A stretch of DNA of 64,000 bases from assembly GCA_002989075.1 (NCBI GenBank), contig PSQN01000010.1, positions 496,001-560,000 on the forward strand, in the 5' to 3' direction. A program made the translations under genes and the position numbers. The first letter of the stretch is position 1. Each line of letters starts with the position of its first letter. Source of the DNA: Arthonia radiata (Eukaryota; Ascomycota; Arthoniomycetes; Arthoniales; Arthoniaceae). Under the pieces are notes generated by a model. It saw only the letters and a program-made list of their open reading frames with translations. It made no database searches and was not told where the DNA came from. This document shows, one piece after another, positions 35,600 through 50,612 of the stretch.

Positions 35600-37544
35600 C
35601 AAGGAGAAGCTGTTGTTATATTGTCTATCTTATTAGCTAAAATTCTCTAAAGAAATTTTAGCTTATATATTTAAGTTTAGCGGCTCGTATAAAACTTACT
35701 AAATATCTATTCTTTTTAATAGAGGCTAGATAATCTGTAGCTTACTGTATAAGACAGTAATTCTGTTTATTTAAAACTATTAGTCTTTAAGTTTATTTTA
35801 TAATATCTTAGACTATAGACTAGCTGTCTAAAATAGATCGTATAATGCTTCTTTTTGTCCTAAGCTCGGGTTACTAGGCCCGATCCTTTAGGTAAAAGGC
35901 TTATTCTATTTTAAGCTAAGACAGACGGTAAAACCTATTTAATATTCTAGGTCCCTAAGAGTTTCAGCTAACTAGCTAGTTAGTTAATTTTTAATATACT
36001 CTCTTAATTAACTAGTTATTTTAGCTAAATTATAAGCTAATTTAAGTTCTAAACGTTAGTATTTTAGCTAAGTCGATTAGTTTTATTAAACTAACTGCTA
36101 ATTGTTTCTTTATAGAAACGTATTTAAGCTCTATTTAGCCTGCCTAAATATTTTCTCTAATATAGTAATACTATATATCAATATACTTAGATTTAGCTTA
36201 GAAGGTAGAGTTTTTTATAAGTTCTTTTATTAAATTGCTGTCAATAAGTAACAGTTTTACTAGTAAAACTAGAGTCTCTAGTCTAATTTAATTAGCTTAT
36301 CTAGGCAAATTTATACTTACTTAGTGCGTTAGAGCCCGCCGAGTCTTTTTATCTACAGACTTTTTAAAAGTATCTGCTAAAATAATAGTAATTAAATTTT
36401 CTTTAAAAATTTTAGACAGTTTAATAGCAATTAACTAAATAAACAACTATTCTTTTATAGCTTCTTTAAGAACTATATATTTAGCCTTATAAAAGCTTAA
36501 GGCGGCTATTTTTTATAGCTTTAAATTTTAGCTAAGAGCTCCGTTTCTAAGTAAAAAGATATAGCCGGTAGTCGATCTTCTAGTATTAAAGTTTTCTCCC
36601 CTAATCTACGTTATAATAGCCGGTTATACTGTTTATTAAGGAAAATTTATAGTAAAGGCTAAGGTTAGAAGTTTTATTTAAGTAAGCCTAAAGGTTACTT
36701 AAAACTCTCTAGTACTCTTTACTAGGATTCAATATATACTAAGCTAGTAGGCTAGTTATAAAGGCAATATCGGGTCTTATCTTTGTTATTAGATATAAAA
36801 TTAACCCAATTTGTTGCTAATAATTAGAAATATTGGTACTACTAGCTTAGTTAAGATTTAATGTCAATTTTAAGCCGACGGGTTGCAGTATTTTTTCGGG
36901 CATTCGGTCGTTTTTCTTCAAATATTTAGTCAAAATTTTAGCTAAATAAGTCGACTAGTCTAGACGAATTGTTTTTGCTAAGCGATCTTAGGTAATTTTA
37001 ATTTTTAGAAACTTACTAATGTCTCTTAAGTCCTTAACTATAAGAGTTTTATTTAGTTTCTAGTAAATTTTAGAGATTGTTTCAATAGAATTAAATACAG
37101 CTAATGTATTGTTTATGTAAGTAATTAAAATTACCTACTTTTTAGTTCTTTAAATATAAACTAACTAATCGGATACTAAGTATTTAAAACCTATTCTCCT
37201 TAGTAATTCTTAAAGATAGGCTTGTTACTATTAGTCGGCCTATTTTAGACTATAAAGGGCCTTCTTTATTTAATAAACTTTATTAGTTCTGTTAAATAGG
37301 CCAGTTAGTTGCTTAATATAGACAATTTTATTTAATTTTACGTTAAAATAAGCTAATTTTACGTTCTATTGCTTTATTTTCTAGTCTTTTTCTGCTACTA
37401 AGGCTAGTATAAGCCGATAAGTAATTAAATTTACTATATTTATAAAGGTCTCTATAAAATTAAGGCCGGGTCTTTACTAACAGCTCTTAGCTATCTAGCG
37501 GACTTTAAAAATTAGCTTACTCTTTAGAAAGTACTTAATCTTTA
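35600..37544 (-). mobile_element. Ty1/copia retrotransposon D, 3' part (reverse transcriptase, RNase H)
   Basis: On the minus strand this part carries remnants of the copia reverse transcriptase C-terminal region (about 36,850-37,540) and RNase H (about 36,170-36,700), followed by the usual end of copia pol near 36,040. Its 3' LTR should lie within about 35,600-36,030, but I could not pair it with a second copy, so the left edge is approximate. It is broken by many changes. It is cut at 37,544 by the insertion of element A and resumes at 52,850. Confidence 0.7.
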
Positions 37545-37994
37545 TGTTACAATCTTACTGTATTAGACTAGTACAGGGCTAAGCGCAGTCAGCCTCATTG
37601 AAGCATTATACAGTATACCCGATAACCCCGACATAGCGACGTTAGCAACGTCGCTATATCGCAATAGGATCCCGACTACGCGACAAAAGAAGTATCGGGA
37701 CCGTTAGACACAGGAAAACATACCTTTGTACCTTAGACTATATAGCTAAACTAATAGCCGACCTTAGGATAGACTTTAGTCTATTAACTTAATATTTAAA
37801 TATAAGTTTCTTAACTATATTTAAGTAACGTACTTTACCTTCTATCTACTTTAGTTAAGTTCTTCTTACCCTCTATAATCTGTCTCGCCTCTCCTACCTT
37901 TTAGTCTCTAGTACACGAGATACCTACTACTAAGGTCGATAAGCACACAAGGTAAGTAAGCCTTAGTTCGGTTCTCTTAGCGACCGGCGTTATA
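37545..37994 (+). repeat. 5' LTR of element A
   Basis: Begins TGTTACAATC and ends GGCGTTATA. It aligns end to end with the copy at 52,400-52,849. The U3 part contains a perfect inverted repeat at 37,633-37,657 (11 bp arms, 3 base loop). Confidence 0.9.
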
Positions 37995-40900
37995 CTTTAA
38001 TAGACTCGCTACGAAAGTAGAGAAAGTAGATTAGTTATATTTACTACTTCGATACCCAACAGCCGCGACGCTACGGACAGATTAGCTAACAGAATGGCTA
38101 GTATAAGTAAGATATTAGACGTTAACACTAAGATAGAAAAAAGCTTCTTAGATAAACGTTTTAAAGTTACTTTATTCTTAATACGCCTAGCCGTATACTT
38201 TAAAACTTATAAAGACTAGTTTCTAAATAATACTACTATAGTTCTATTTACTACCTCTTATATAGATAGAGATACTTATAAGTAGGTCGAGTACTATCTC
38301 AACGATTTTTTGTTTACCTCGATAAAGAGTAGACGCGAGGATACCGATAAGTTCTTCACTAGCTTTACCTTCTTTTAGAAGAAGCTTCGCAAAATCTTTA
38401 GATAGACCGACGCTAGACGCGTCGCTACTAGGAAGCTTAGGAACCTTAAGTAGATAGGACCAGTAAGCAGGTACGCCGCCGAATTTATATAGTATGCTAA
38501 TTAAACAGGATAGGACAAGAAACCCCTAATCGAGACCTTTTACGAAGGACTTAAGGATTATATTAAGAAAATAATCTATATTCGTAAAGAGAAGTTTAAT
38601 AATCTCGATAACTTTATACAACGAGTAAAGGAGATCGACGACAGCAACTTTAAAAGATAAATAGAAAAGAAGAGTAATCTTACTAACAGATTCTATAGAG
38701 CAAAGAATCGAGCGAACTTATAATAAGACCGAGACGATTTAATAGAGTTAGATTTTATAAAACCTTAAAGAAAACTAAACAATCAAAAAAGAGAACACTA
38801 AATAAAGAATAAGCTATGCTTATATTGCGGAAAGCCAGAGCATTAAGTTAAAGAATACCGTTTCAAGAAACAATAGTTTAATAGTACTGGTAGAAACGGG
38901 TACAATAATCGATCTTAGAAACCCTATCTCCTACGACAATAGTTTAATATAACTACCTAAACAAAAGAGAACAACGGTCGCGATAAGGTAATAGAACTAC
39001 TAGCAGCCTTTTTCGACCGCTGGCAGAAGAACCCGACCGAGGGTTGTCTTCTTTAAGAATTAAGTCTCTCACAAAAGACTATTCAAAACTAGTATAAGTA
39101 CGTTACTAGACTAACCAAGGAGCAGAAGGATATCTACTAGAATACCTTCTGTAACTAGAAAAACACTCACTAGGTTTTGTTTAACGAGAAGTACTACGAG
39201 TAGAATTTATTTAACTTACACAAAAACTAGGATACAGACATTGAGTTATAAGAAGAAATAAAAGAATGACAAATAAAACGAAAACAATAAAATCTATAGG
39301 ACTGAAACAACATTAACTGTACTATTCTAAGGTATTAGGTATAGAGTACCGTTATACTATACAAAACACTATTCTAAACTACGTGCTACAACAATAATTG
39401 TACGACCTACGAATCTAACAAACTAGAGTTAGGATAGTAGCCGAAGAAACCGATATCTCTAAAACAAGGTTCGATACAAGAACTAGGTCTTATCCGAGAA
39501 CGACCTAAATTACCTTATCTAGAAACCTAAGGAGAATTTAAGAAAGAATAGACTGTAGAAGCTAAGCAAGATAGCAGCTATAATGCGTTATAAACAAGAC
39601 AACGACTTAAAGACAAAAATATAGATTCTAATAGTACAGAATCCTCGCTCGAGGACGATACTAATTAGAAAGAGCAAACCTTAATTCGTTGGGAAGGAAT
39701 AATATAGAGACTTTATTAGTTAGCCTTCTACAATAGGAAGTTAAGCGCTAATAGAGACATTAACGATATTCTAGAATATATTTACTTACATCTACGACGA
39801 CTAGTAAACTACCTTATTAGAGGTCTAGAATTGCGTAGTTAGTACTAATATCTTTAACTAACAATATACAATCTACAGACATAATAAGTTTTAACTAGTA
39901 ATAATTGCATAATTAAAGCAGAGATCGTAAACAATAGACTAGACGTTATAATAAAAGTAGTACTAAGACACCTTATACAGGCATTCTTATAGCAAATTAA
40001 CCGACAATAGGTTCTAATACCTAAAATACTCTAGAACGTATACGATTAATAGAAAAAAGACTAGACCGACTACTTTAAGAGCAGTAGTATCGGCCTGTCT
40101 AACAGTTAAACTCTCTAGAAGTCTAGCTCTACGCGAGCTCGGCTGCCTATAAAACATACCTACACACTCGGACAACAATAAACTATAGGAATATTAAAGT
40201 TATAATCAATTTAGACGCAATAGGCAACTTTATCTTAATATACTATGTTAAGGAGTACTAAATATAAATACAAAAGAAGAAATTACCCTACGCACTGTTT
40301 AAATTTTAAGGAATAGAGAGAAGAGTCGACTACAAGACTTCGCCAATAAATATAACAATTAAGAACTATTAGGAAGAAATTACTTATAATATCGTAGATA
40401 TTAATTAGCACTACGCTATACTAAGTATACCTTAGTTATAACAATATAACCTAGAAATAGATTAGAGAACTAAGAAACTCCTCTTTACTAGGTACAAGCA
40501 CTCTAAACAAGAGTCGTTCTACAGAATAAATACCTTACAAGCTAATTTTAGTAGTAAGAATAAGGAGCGCGATAAGAAACTTACGCGGGTTAGTATCACT
40601 ATACTCCGACATTTAGATATCCTACGAGAGAAGTCTAACGCAGTATCTCGTCTATAGCTAACTACACGTAAGTATAAACAAAAGACGACTGTACGCTAAC
40701 GATTCTATACGACAACAAGTACTCAGTTAATTACTAAAATACTAGAGAAATATGATTAATTCTAACACCTATTTAAAGAAGCTAAGCTAAACTTAGCTCT
40801 TCTAGAACACAAACCGTAGAATTACACAATACCTTTATAAGAAGGCAAAACACCAATATTCGGTCCAATATACTCTCTATTAGAAGCAGAAAATTAAGCG

Positions 40901-42796
40901 CTTCGCGATTATCTTAACAAGAACCTTAAGAAAAAATTTATCTAGAAGTTAATATTACTAGCCAAATACCCGATACTCTTTATACTAAAGAAGAATAGCA
41001 AACTACGACTTTATATAGATTATAGACAACTAAATAGAGTAACTATTAAAAATTAATATCCTTTACTATATATTAACGAAATAACAGACCAATTATATAA
41101 TATACAATAGTTTACTAAGTTTAACCTATAAGGAGTATACAACCTAATTTGTATAAAGAAGGGCGAAGAATAGAAAACAGCCTTCTATACTAGACATAGA
41201 CTTTTTAAGTATTGCGTTATACCCTTTGAACTAATAAACGCTCTAGTATTATTTTAGAAACTAATTAACAATACACTTAGTAATTACTTAGATATATTTA
41301 TAACTACTTATCTAAACAATATTCTAGTATACAGCTGTACACTAAAAGAATATAAAAAATATATTAAAAAGGTATTAAAAAGATTAACGCGTACCAATTT
41401 ATAAATCAATATCAAGAAAACCCAGTTCTACTAACAATCTGTTAAATTTCTTAGATTTATAATTATCGAGCACGGTCTCTAAATAGAAGATTCGAAAATT
41501 TAATCTGTCTTGACCTAGCTTACACTAAAGAATATAAAACAATTACAACAGTTTCTTAGTTTTGTTAACTACTACAGACAATAGATATCCAACTTTAGCC
41601 GAATTACAGCACCGCTGTCTCAACAAACAAAACAATCGATAGGATTCTCTTAGACGTAAAAAGAACAATTAGTATTTAAAGAGCTTAAGGAAGCTTTTAA
41701 GATCGGGCCTATACTAGCAATATTCGACCCTGACCTACCGATTATCATAGAAACAGACGCGTTAGACTATACGATTAGAGTATATATAAGTTAAAACAAT
41801 AAGGAAAGAAAGCTTAGACCAGTAGCTTTCTACTCAAGAAAAATGTTACTTATAGAATAGAACTACGACATTTACAATAAAGAGCTTTTAGCTATTATAG
41901 CAGCATTCGAAATATAGCGAGCTTACCTAGAAGGAGCAAACTATACGATTATAGTATATACAGACTACAAGAACCTAACTTATTTTACGATAATAAAGAA
42001 ACTCAACCGCAAATAAGTTAGATAGTTAGAGACTATAGCTCTATACAACTTTATTATTATCTACAAGAAGGGTTCCGAGAACGATAGAGCCGACGCTCTA
42101 AGCCGACGACTAGATTACCTTAATAATAAGAAATACGTCGAGCATACAATATTCTGAGAACATAATAACGAGATTAGATACAATTAATTGGCTATAACAA
42201 CCGAGTTTCTTATTAAACTAGATAGCTGAATCCTAGATATTCTAAACGACCCTAAAACTTACTAAGAAAACGAGAAACGACATCTAAAATTAACTAAGAA
42301 CAATAAGGAATATTACAAATTTTAAGGCAAAATTTACGTTCCAAGGAATCTAATCCGATATATTATCAGTAACTTCTATAATAGCCCAACAAAGGGACAC
42401 AAGAGTATCGACAATACTATTAAAAAGATTATACGAATCTACTATATCCTAAGAATTCGATATTACGTTGAGAATTATATCTAAAAATACGACGTATACG
42501 CAAGAACTAAGCATCCAAGGCATTTACTATACGGTAAACTATAACTACTAGAGACACCCGAGAGACTATAATATACAGTCTTACTAGACTTTATTACTAA
42601 GCTACTAACCTCTAAGAATCTACTTACAGGAGTAGCTTACGACGCTATCCTAGTTATATACAACAAACTTACAAAGTACGCGTACTTCGTACCTTACAAG
42701 GAAGCTAGCAACTTAGAATAGTTAGTATATACCTTCCTTCGGATTATTCTAGCAAGCTATAGTTAATTATAAAGGATTGTCTTAGACAGAGACTAG

Positions 42797-42992
42797 TGTG
42801 ATGCATAAACGTCCCGATAGCGAATTAAGACGGAATGTTGCCTATTTAGGAAGGCTGCGATCCTTAGAGAATATCTTTCCTCTAGTGGACGCATTCCTTT
42901 CTGGTCTCCTTAATAATTAGCTTAAATACTAGTAGGACCTATCTGGGCCCTTTTTACTATCTAACTGCTTCCTGCTCTACACCTAGATTACA
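42797..42992 (+). repeat. 5' LTR of element B
   Basis: 196 bp, beginning TGTGATGCATAAACG and ending GATTACA. The same length as its partner at 50,613, from which it differs only by transitions as far as I can see (about 27). Confidence 0.92.
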
Positions 42993-45900
42993 TTCTAATT
43001 ATTCTAAACCTACGAGGGGGGCGGCCGGTAGTTAGGCATCTTATTGACGTCGCTTAGGGGTTAACCCGGTATAATCGAGTATAGCCGAGACTCTGTATAT
43101 ACGTTGAAATAAATAATATTAAAATTAATTGATGGTCGGTACTAGCAAGTACCGTGTTTAAAGAGAACGAGTAAGGAACTAAGTACGCGACGGTAGTCGC
43201 TTTATATCCGCTATACAAGCAGAATATAGAGCGTAGCAAAATATAGCTAACACCGAAGAAGACTAGAACCCTTATATAGGATTTAACGACTACGATAAGC
43301 AAGAGGGCTTATAAGCCGGTAAACAGACGCCAAGCAGATCGCGAACTAAGAAGAACGATAGTCTAAATTAAAACAATAACAACGATAAAAGGGCCTATTA
43401 AGGCTTTAACCGCAAAGAATCCCTCTTTAGCGCCTTATTAAGCGTTGAGGTACGAAAGCTGAGACAAGAACTGCTAGTATAGTAGTAGCAGCATACTATT
43501 AAGAAGCTTAAGCTTGAAAAGCGAATGCTCGAAGTTGAGCTCCAGTCTGTCTACAATTTAGAGGCTAATAGTAAGCGGCTACGGGGCGATTTAAGCCTTT
43601 AAAGCTAGATTAACGAGCTTCTTAAGAAAGAGGCGCCTAAGCTTAAAAGAGCTATAGACTCTATAGGCACTCGATAGACTTAGACTATTAAGGAAAGATT
43701 TTAGATAGCCAACGTATCAGACCTCGACAACGTTCGTATTATTACTTAGTACGTCTAGGAACTTCCTAGAGACCTGGCGGATAGGTAGCGAACTTACGCC
43801 AAAGAGAATAAAGAGAAGACGTCGCTCTACATATAGGCGTACTTTAAAGGATAGGTAATAGAATGTATTATCGACTTAGCTACGGCTACTACAGCTAACG
43901 TAGAAAAGTTCTTTACGTTAACGCAGAGTTCAACGTAGAAGCTCGAGGACTTTCTAAGCTTTCTATAGAATAAAGAAACTAAGTTGCTAGGTAGCAAGAT
44001 ACCGAACTCGAATCGGACCGCATTTTACTATATACGCTTACCTTTATAAATTAAGGCGAAGCTAATTAAGCAAGGTTTCTTAGAGAATCTGCTTAAAGAC
44101 ACGAACAAGCTTCTAAAGAAAGTTCGTTAATATATAAATGTTAATCGTAGTGTATCGCGGAACGCCCGTAACACTAATATAAACTGAGATCGCTCCGATA
44201 GCGGATCGGGTATAAACTATAGCGGTTATAACGCTAGAGCATCTCTATAGGGGTCGGGCCACGGACGAGGCAGTTTATACCGAGGACAAGGCAACTTACC
44301 GGTTCAATAAAGAGACAATGGCTCTGCCGCATAGAGGCAACCAGGGTTAATATACAGTAAGGCAAATATTACCTACTTTATATACAATTAGAAAGGGTAT
44401 TATACTACTAAATGTACTACGCCCTAAACTAGTATCAATTTAACGTTAGTTAGGCGAAGAAACGATAGGCCCCGAGGGTAAGCCTCGCGTTCCTAAAGCT
44501 TAAGACTGTCGATTAACGGCGAGGACGAATTAAAGTCTTGGTACAGCTAGATAGGATGCCGCAAGAGATTCTTGCGCTGATAGATTTCGGTGTAGAGATC
44601 AATCTTATTAATTATTGTATTGTGCTTAAAAGAGGATAGCAAAAATCGTATAAAGTAAAGCTCCTGTATACTAAGTTCTTTAATAAAAATAAGCTGTAGC
44701 TCTATAGCGCGTATAACGTAAATATAACCGTAAGAGACGTATATAGGGAGAAACGGTATTACCAACTCTACCTATATTCGGTCAACTTTGTAGGATACAG
44801 CCTCGTCTTAGGATACCTATAGCTTAAGCAAGTTAAGCCCCAGATTAGCTGAGCGATGAGAACAATCGCTTGGGAAAACCTCTCTGCGTCTAAAGAACGG
44901 GTAGTAGAAGCTAAATCTATTGAGATTGTCAATAAAGACGTAATTTTAGTATATTTATAAAGAGGCGAACAGTGCTACTCTACGATTTTATAGATAAGAG
45001 CGGATAAACGTTATAAATATTAAATAGCGGTCCTATTAGACGTTAGTTCGCTGCTAGACCGGACCCCGGATAGCGAGCCTAAGAAAGTAGAGAAGCGAGA
45101 TAAGCTTCCTTCTTAGTATACTAAATATAAAGATATCTTTTCTAAAGAACTATTGAGTAAGCTTACGTCGCTTAGTAAGCATACTTATAAGATTAAGCTT
45201 AAGGATAGCATAGAACCTCTATATAAGTTAATCTACTCTATATCGTAGGATAAGCTAAAGACGCTTTAAAAGTACCTAAATGCTATAATTAAGAAAGGAT
45301 AGATACAACCCTTTACTAGTCCGGCGGGTGCCTCGGTCCTATTTGTACTTAAGGCAGACGAATCGTTGAGACTGTATGTTAACTACCGCGGTTTAAACAA
45401 TATAACTGTAAAGAATCGCTACGCATTGCCACTAGTCTTTAAGATTCTTAATCGCTTATAAAGCTCGAAAGTGTTTACAAAGCTTAATCTTTACGATGCC
45501 TATTACCGTATCTGTATTCGTAAAGGGGATAAGTAGAAGACGGCGTTTTGTACCCGATACGGGTACTATAAATACCTAATAATGCCTTTTAGACTAGCAA
45601 ACGCCCCTGCTACGTTCTAAATATATATCTATAAAGCTATAAGCAATCTTGTTGATATTGTGTATATCGTTTATATAAACAATATCTTAATTTTCTCTAA
45701 AGACGAGGAAAGCTATAAAGGCTATATTAAAAAAGTCCTACGAAGGCTCTATAAATAGGGTTTATTTGTAAAGCTGTCTAAGTATTAATTTTACATTACT
45801 AAGGTTTCTTTCCTAGAGTTTACCGTAGAAGTCGATAGTGTTAAAATGAACCTAAAAAGGGTACAGACTATAGCCGAATAGCTAGTCTCTACCACCGTAA

Positions 45901-48900
45901 AGCAGATTCTGTCCTTTCTGAGATTTATAAACTTCTATCGGCGATTTATCTATAAATTTAGCCGTATCGTAGCGCTAATGAACGCACTAACGAAAGACGT
46001 TAAGTTTGTTTAGAGCAAAGCTTAATAAGAAGCTTTTAAAGCGCTAAAGTAAGCCTTTATAAATATACTAGTGCTAACGTACTTTAACCTAGCACTATCG
46101 ATTATTTTAATAACTAACGCATTAGACTTTATAATAGTAGGCATTTTACTTTAGCTAAGGGGAGATAGCTGATTACTATTGCTATTAAATATTAACTTAG
46201 GCTTATCTATACTAGATATAGCGGACACCGCCTAGACTAATACCGATAATAAGGCGGACACATATCTATATTCGGTAGCGTTCTTTTTAAAGAAATTTAT
46301 AAACGCTAAGCTAAAATATAATACTTATAATAAAGAGCTTATAGCAATATAGACTAGCTTTAAGTACTAATACTATTACCTTATTAATATATAGCACTTA
46401 GTAAAGGTCGTAACAGACTATAATAATCTATAGTATTTTATAACAATAAAAGTATTGTCTCGCCGATAGACGCGCTAGACAGAAGACCTATTAGCATTTA
46501 ACTTTAAAATACTATACCGTATAGGTAGCAAGAACCTAGCAGACGCGCCGTCGCGCCGTTTAGATTACGAGAATTTATATAAAGTAAAGGAAGACAACGC
46601 TAATAAGATGTTACCGAGCCTATAGTAGAAGCTTAGGAGAGGTACTGCTTTACCTAGTACTAGGGAAGAGCCCTCTAGTCTAGAAGAAGGTGTAATTGCT
46701 GTCTTAATTATATTGCTTAAAAATTAGTTTAAACATTGTTAGCGGTTTGGCTACCGACCTAAAACCCTAAACGCGACTATAGCCCAAATTAGAGGCAGAT
46801 CGGAGTTAGATACAGACCTTATGTAGGACGCCTAGGAGCGAGAAACGCGTTTGTCTTTTTCTACTAATACAGAGCCTTTTTCGGTAGCTCTTATATTACA
46901 AGTTAAGGTAGTTGCAGCTACTGCTCTCAAAATAGCTTACAATAATACTTCTTGGAGTCTCGCAACCTTAATCCTCGAAGTTCAGCAGAGGGACGCCTTT
47001 ATAAAGCAGAAAGTATTGAAGTTAAAATTATTAGCTAGGACTAAAGGTTAGTAGAGTAACAAAACGGCAACGAATCGCCGTTAAGCTGGCACAAGAAAGC
47101 GCTGTACGAGTTAAATTGACTTAGATGCTCCGATAGAGCCTAACTTAAACTCTAAGTCTCTAAAGCACATAGAATAGTTAGTCGATAGCTATAGGTTGTT
47201 GCGCTAAGGTAGTAAAATCTAGATACTAAAATACTCTGCATTAAAGCTTAAAATTATAAGCAGAAATTATAATAATAAGCTTATTAGCTACTTTAAGGTT
47301 AAGAAGACTCTTAAAATTCTAAGACATAAATATACGTAGGAAAAGATAGTAACGTATATTAAGAACTTTATTGCTAAATATAATATATGCTAATAAATAG
47401 CTGTAAAGAGGTATAAGCTATATAGCAAAATAGTAGCGATATCGATTCCAATTAGCTTCTTTAAGGACCTATCCTTAGACTTTATTGTTAAACTACCGAT
47501 AGTTCTTTTAAAGAATAGAGACATTGTTAATTTAATTCTTATAGTCGTAGACCGCTTCTCTAAGTTTATAACCTATATTCTAGTTAGTAAAACTATAGAT
47601 GCTATAGAGCTAATAGAAGTGCTTTACAAACACTAGGCGAAAACGTCGGAATTCCCAAAAAGCCTCTTATTTAATAGAGAATCTATATTTATTAGCTTAT
47701 ATTAGAGCACCTTCTACCAGCATTTAGCCGTAAAACGAAGATTAAGTATAGCGTTTTACTCTTAAACTAATAGCTAAACCGAGCGTTAAAACTAGAAGCT
47801 TAAAAACTATCTACGTATTTATATCTCTTAGGATTAAGATAACTAGTATAAGTATCTAAAAGAAGCTACTTTTACGTACAATTTAAAAGTTTATTTATTA
47901 ACAAAAATTTTGCCGATTGAATGCACGTTCGGTCGCATTATAGACATACTAGACGGCGCGCCGCCGCCGGATCGGTACTATACCGTAGTTAAGCTGAACA
48001 ACCTTTCTGTCGGCAAGGATACCTCCTATTAAGGAGAGAGGTAGCTTAGGCTAGAATATTCTATAGTAGTTAAGTATATAGAAGAATGCCTTCTCCGCTA
48101 ACAAGAAATAAAGCAGCAGCTAGAAAAAGCTTAGTGTCTATAGATAGAATAATATAACACCAAGCATATACTAAAATACTATGTAGTAGGTAACTTAGTG
48201 CTACTGTCGTTAAAGAACCTTAAGATAAAGAGGTCAATAAAGAAGCTCGACGATCGAAGCTTAGAACTATTTAGGATCCTTAAGAAAGTAGGTAAACAAG
48301 CTTACTAGCTGGTACTATTAAACTCCTACTGCATTTACTCTGTCTTCTACGTGTCCTTACTGAAGCTATATCGCTGTCGGCTCAGCACGGAACCGTCTGG
48401 TTCGGTTGAAGTCGATGGTAATAAAGAATAGCTCGTTGAGGCGATCCGCTTTAAGGTTAAGAACAAAGACTAGTATTAAACTAAGTAGCAGGGGTAGTTA
48501 GAGGCAAATAATACAATAGAGCCGCGGGTATATCTTAAAGACTCTAACGCCCTTAAGAAATTTAAGAAGCGTAAAGACGCTAAGCCGAGAGGCAAGCGTC
48601 TAAGACGAACTAGGTAACGTAGATAAGAAAGGGCTATAAGCCTACGCAATTAGCTTACGATGTAACGCTAAATAGAAGGTAGAATACCTTAAGTATAGTT
48701 TAGAATATAGAATTAGTGTAGTATTAAACTCTAAGACTATTTATATATAATTGTAAAGCTTAAGCTATAAGAAAGCTAAAATAAGACTTGTATAGGAAGA
48801 AAATATAGAACAATTCTAATAAGCCAAGGAAAACTACTTATACAGACTAAACTCTAGCTAAACAAAAGATAGAAAATTATAAAAAGACTATCTAAACTAG

Positions 48901-50612
48901 CACCGAAGTTAGTACGAATCGGCAGTATAATACTGTTTAACCTAGCCGCAACTACCGTCAACGCGGTTCCGAATCTAATTAACTAGACCTACTATAGCTA
49001 GCTTGTAAGGAGTCTTATTCGTAGGCGGCTAAGGGCCGTACAACCCTATACTAGAATCGAAGCTCTAGCGTAGCGCCTTAATACGCTTAAAATTGTTAGT
49101 ATCGGCCTACTCAACCGACTTAGTGCCTAGACCGCGCTACTAAGCCTGTAGCTAAACGTAAAAGGCGCGAAGTAGAGTAAGATAGTCGTCGCAGAAAGAC
49201 TCTTTATTATCTTAGACGTCCTTGCTAAAGGTTAAGAAGAAGTTAGTACGTACGAGAAGGTTATAGGCACGTCTTTACTAAGCGGAGACCTAGTATATAT
49301 TAATATAGAGTCAATTAGTACTTAAGACGGGGGAGTATTAGACTTACTATCTTATACTTGTCTTCTAACCTTTTAACACTAGTATAGCGAGTACACTTAG
49401 CGTACTACCTCTTAAGCTACTTACAGGTCTAGTCCTTATAATACTTAAAATTGAAGTTCGCGGAAGGACTACTACGTATAGCTATGTCGCTAAATAAGGC
49501 CTTTATATAACGGCAGTATACTAGAACGTAAGCCTCTAGCTAAGGCTAGATTAACGTAGACATAGCGCAAAAAGTAGGATTCGAGGAGGTAGACCGGCGA
49601 GACTTTGTAGACGACTCGGGCTTATAAGTAGTGCCGCGGTAATAGGGAGAACGGACGATCTCGTTATCGTCGAAGTTGTCTTTACGGACGTAACGCTTTT
49701 AACGAGCTAGAATACTAATAGTTAGACTAAAATAAAGCAATAAGAGATAGAAGACTTACAAGAAGTTATAAAAGTTAGAGACACGCTATCTAGTTTAGGA
49801 GAGCGTAGAACAGGAGAAGCTGTAAATAATTTAAAAATTAGTGAAGCAATCTTAAGAGCTTTCTTCTTACGGGCGTTATAAAGAAGAGCTTTAAGATTAA
49901 CAGCAGCTTTAGAGTTCTTAATGCCGCGAGTTAAGCGGCGAGTTAGCGCTTTAGAAGAGCTCGCTCTAGCAGCGGGTTTATTGACGGAGTTAAAACCCAA
50001 CATAGTAGAGATTATAAAGGCGAATTAGAGGCAATCTGACATTAAATTAGCTACAAACTTATTACCTAAGAAGAGAAGTAAAGGCCTATTAGAGAAGAGA
50101 AGCTTATAGGCTAAGTAGAAGAGTATAATAATGTTAAAGAAAGAAAGAGAAAGTTTAAAAGAGCAAGAGTCTTGTTTTATGCCTATCGTTAGATACCGAT
50201 AACAAAGCTTCCGCCTATAGGTACGGATTTAGAAGCAAAGAAGCCTATTTACGTAGGTTGCTACTACTTATAGAGGCAATTAATCGGTAAAAGTGTGCAT
50301 AAGAGTATACAAAAGAACGCAAAATTAGGTAAAAATAATATAAAACCTTACTACCGAGCTTATAACTTAGGCTCGGGAGCTTTAAATTAAAAGTAAAGCT
50401 TAGTACTATAACTTAATGCTACAGAAAACTAGCACTAAACGACGCGTAGAATAATAGTAAGCAACATTACTCTTTTCCCGACTGAACGTAAACATAAGCC
50501 AGCAGGTTTTTAATAAGGTTGTTGCCCTACGTAAGACAATAAATAAAAAGTACGATAGAGATAGCGGATTACACCTAGATTAAGGGCGATCCTCTTTAAG
50601 GGGGAAGGTAGT

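Noticed and set aside
49722-50003. 93-codon minus-strand frame inside element B
   Set aside because: It runs opposite to the element and looks like the shadow of an open plus-strand stretch; reported only as part of the unexplained segment.
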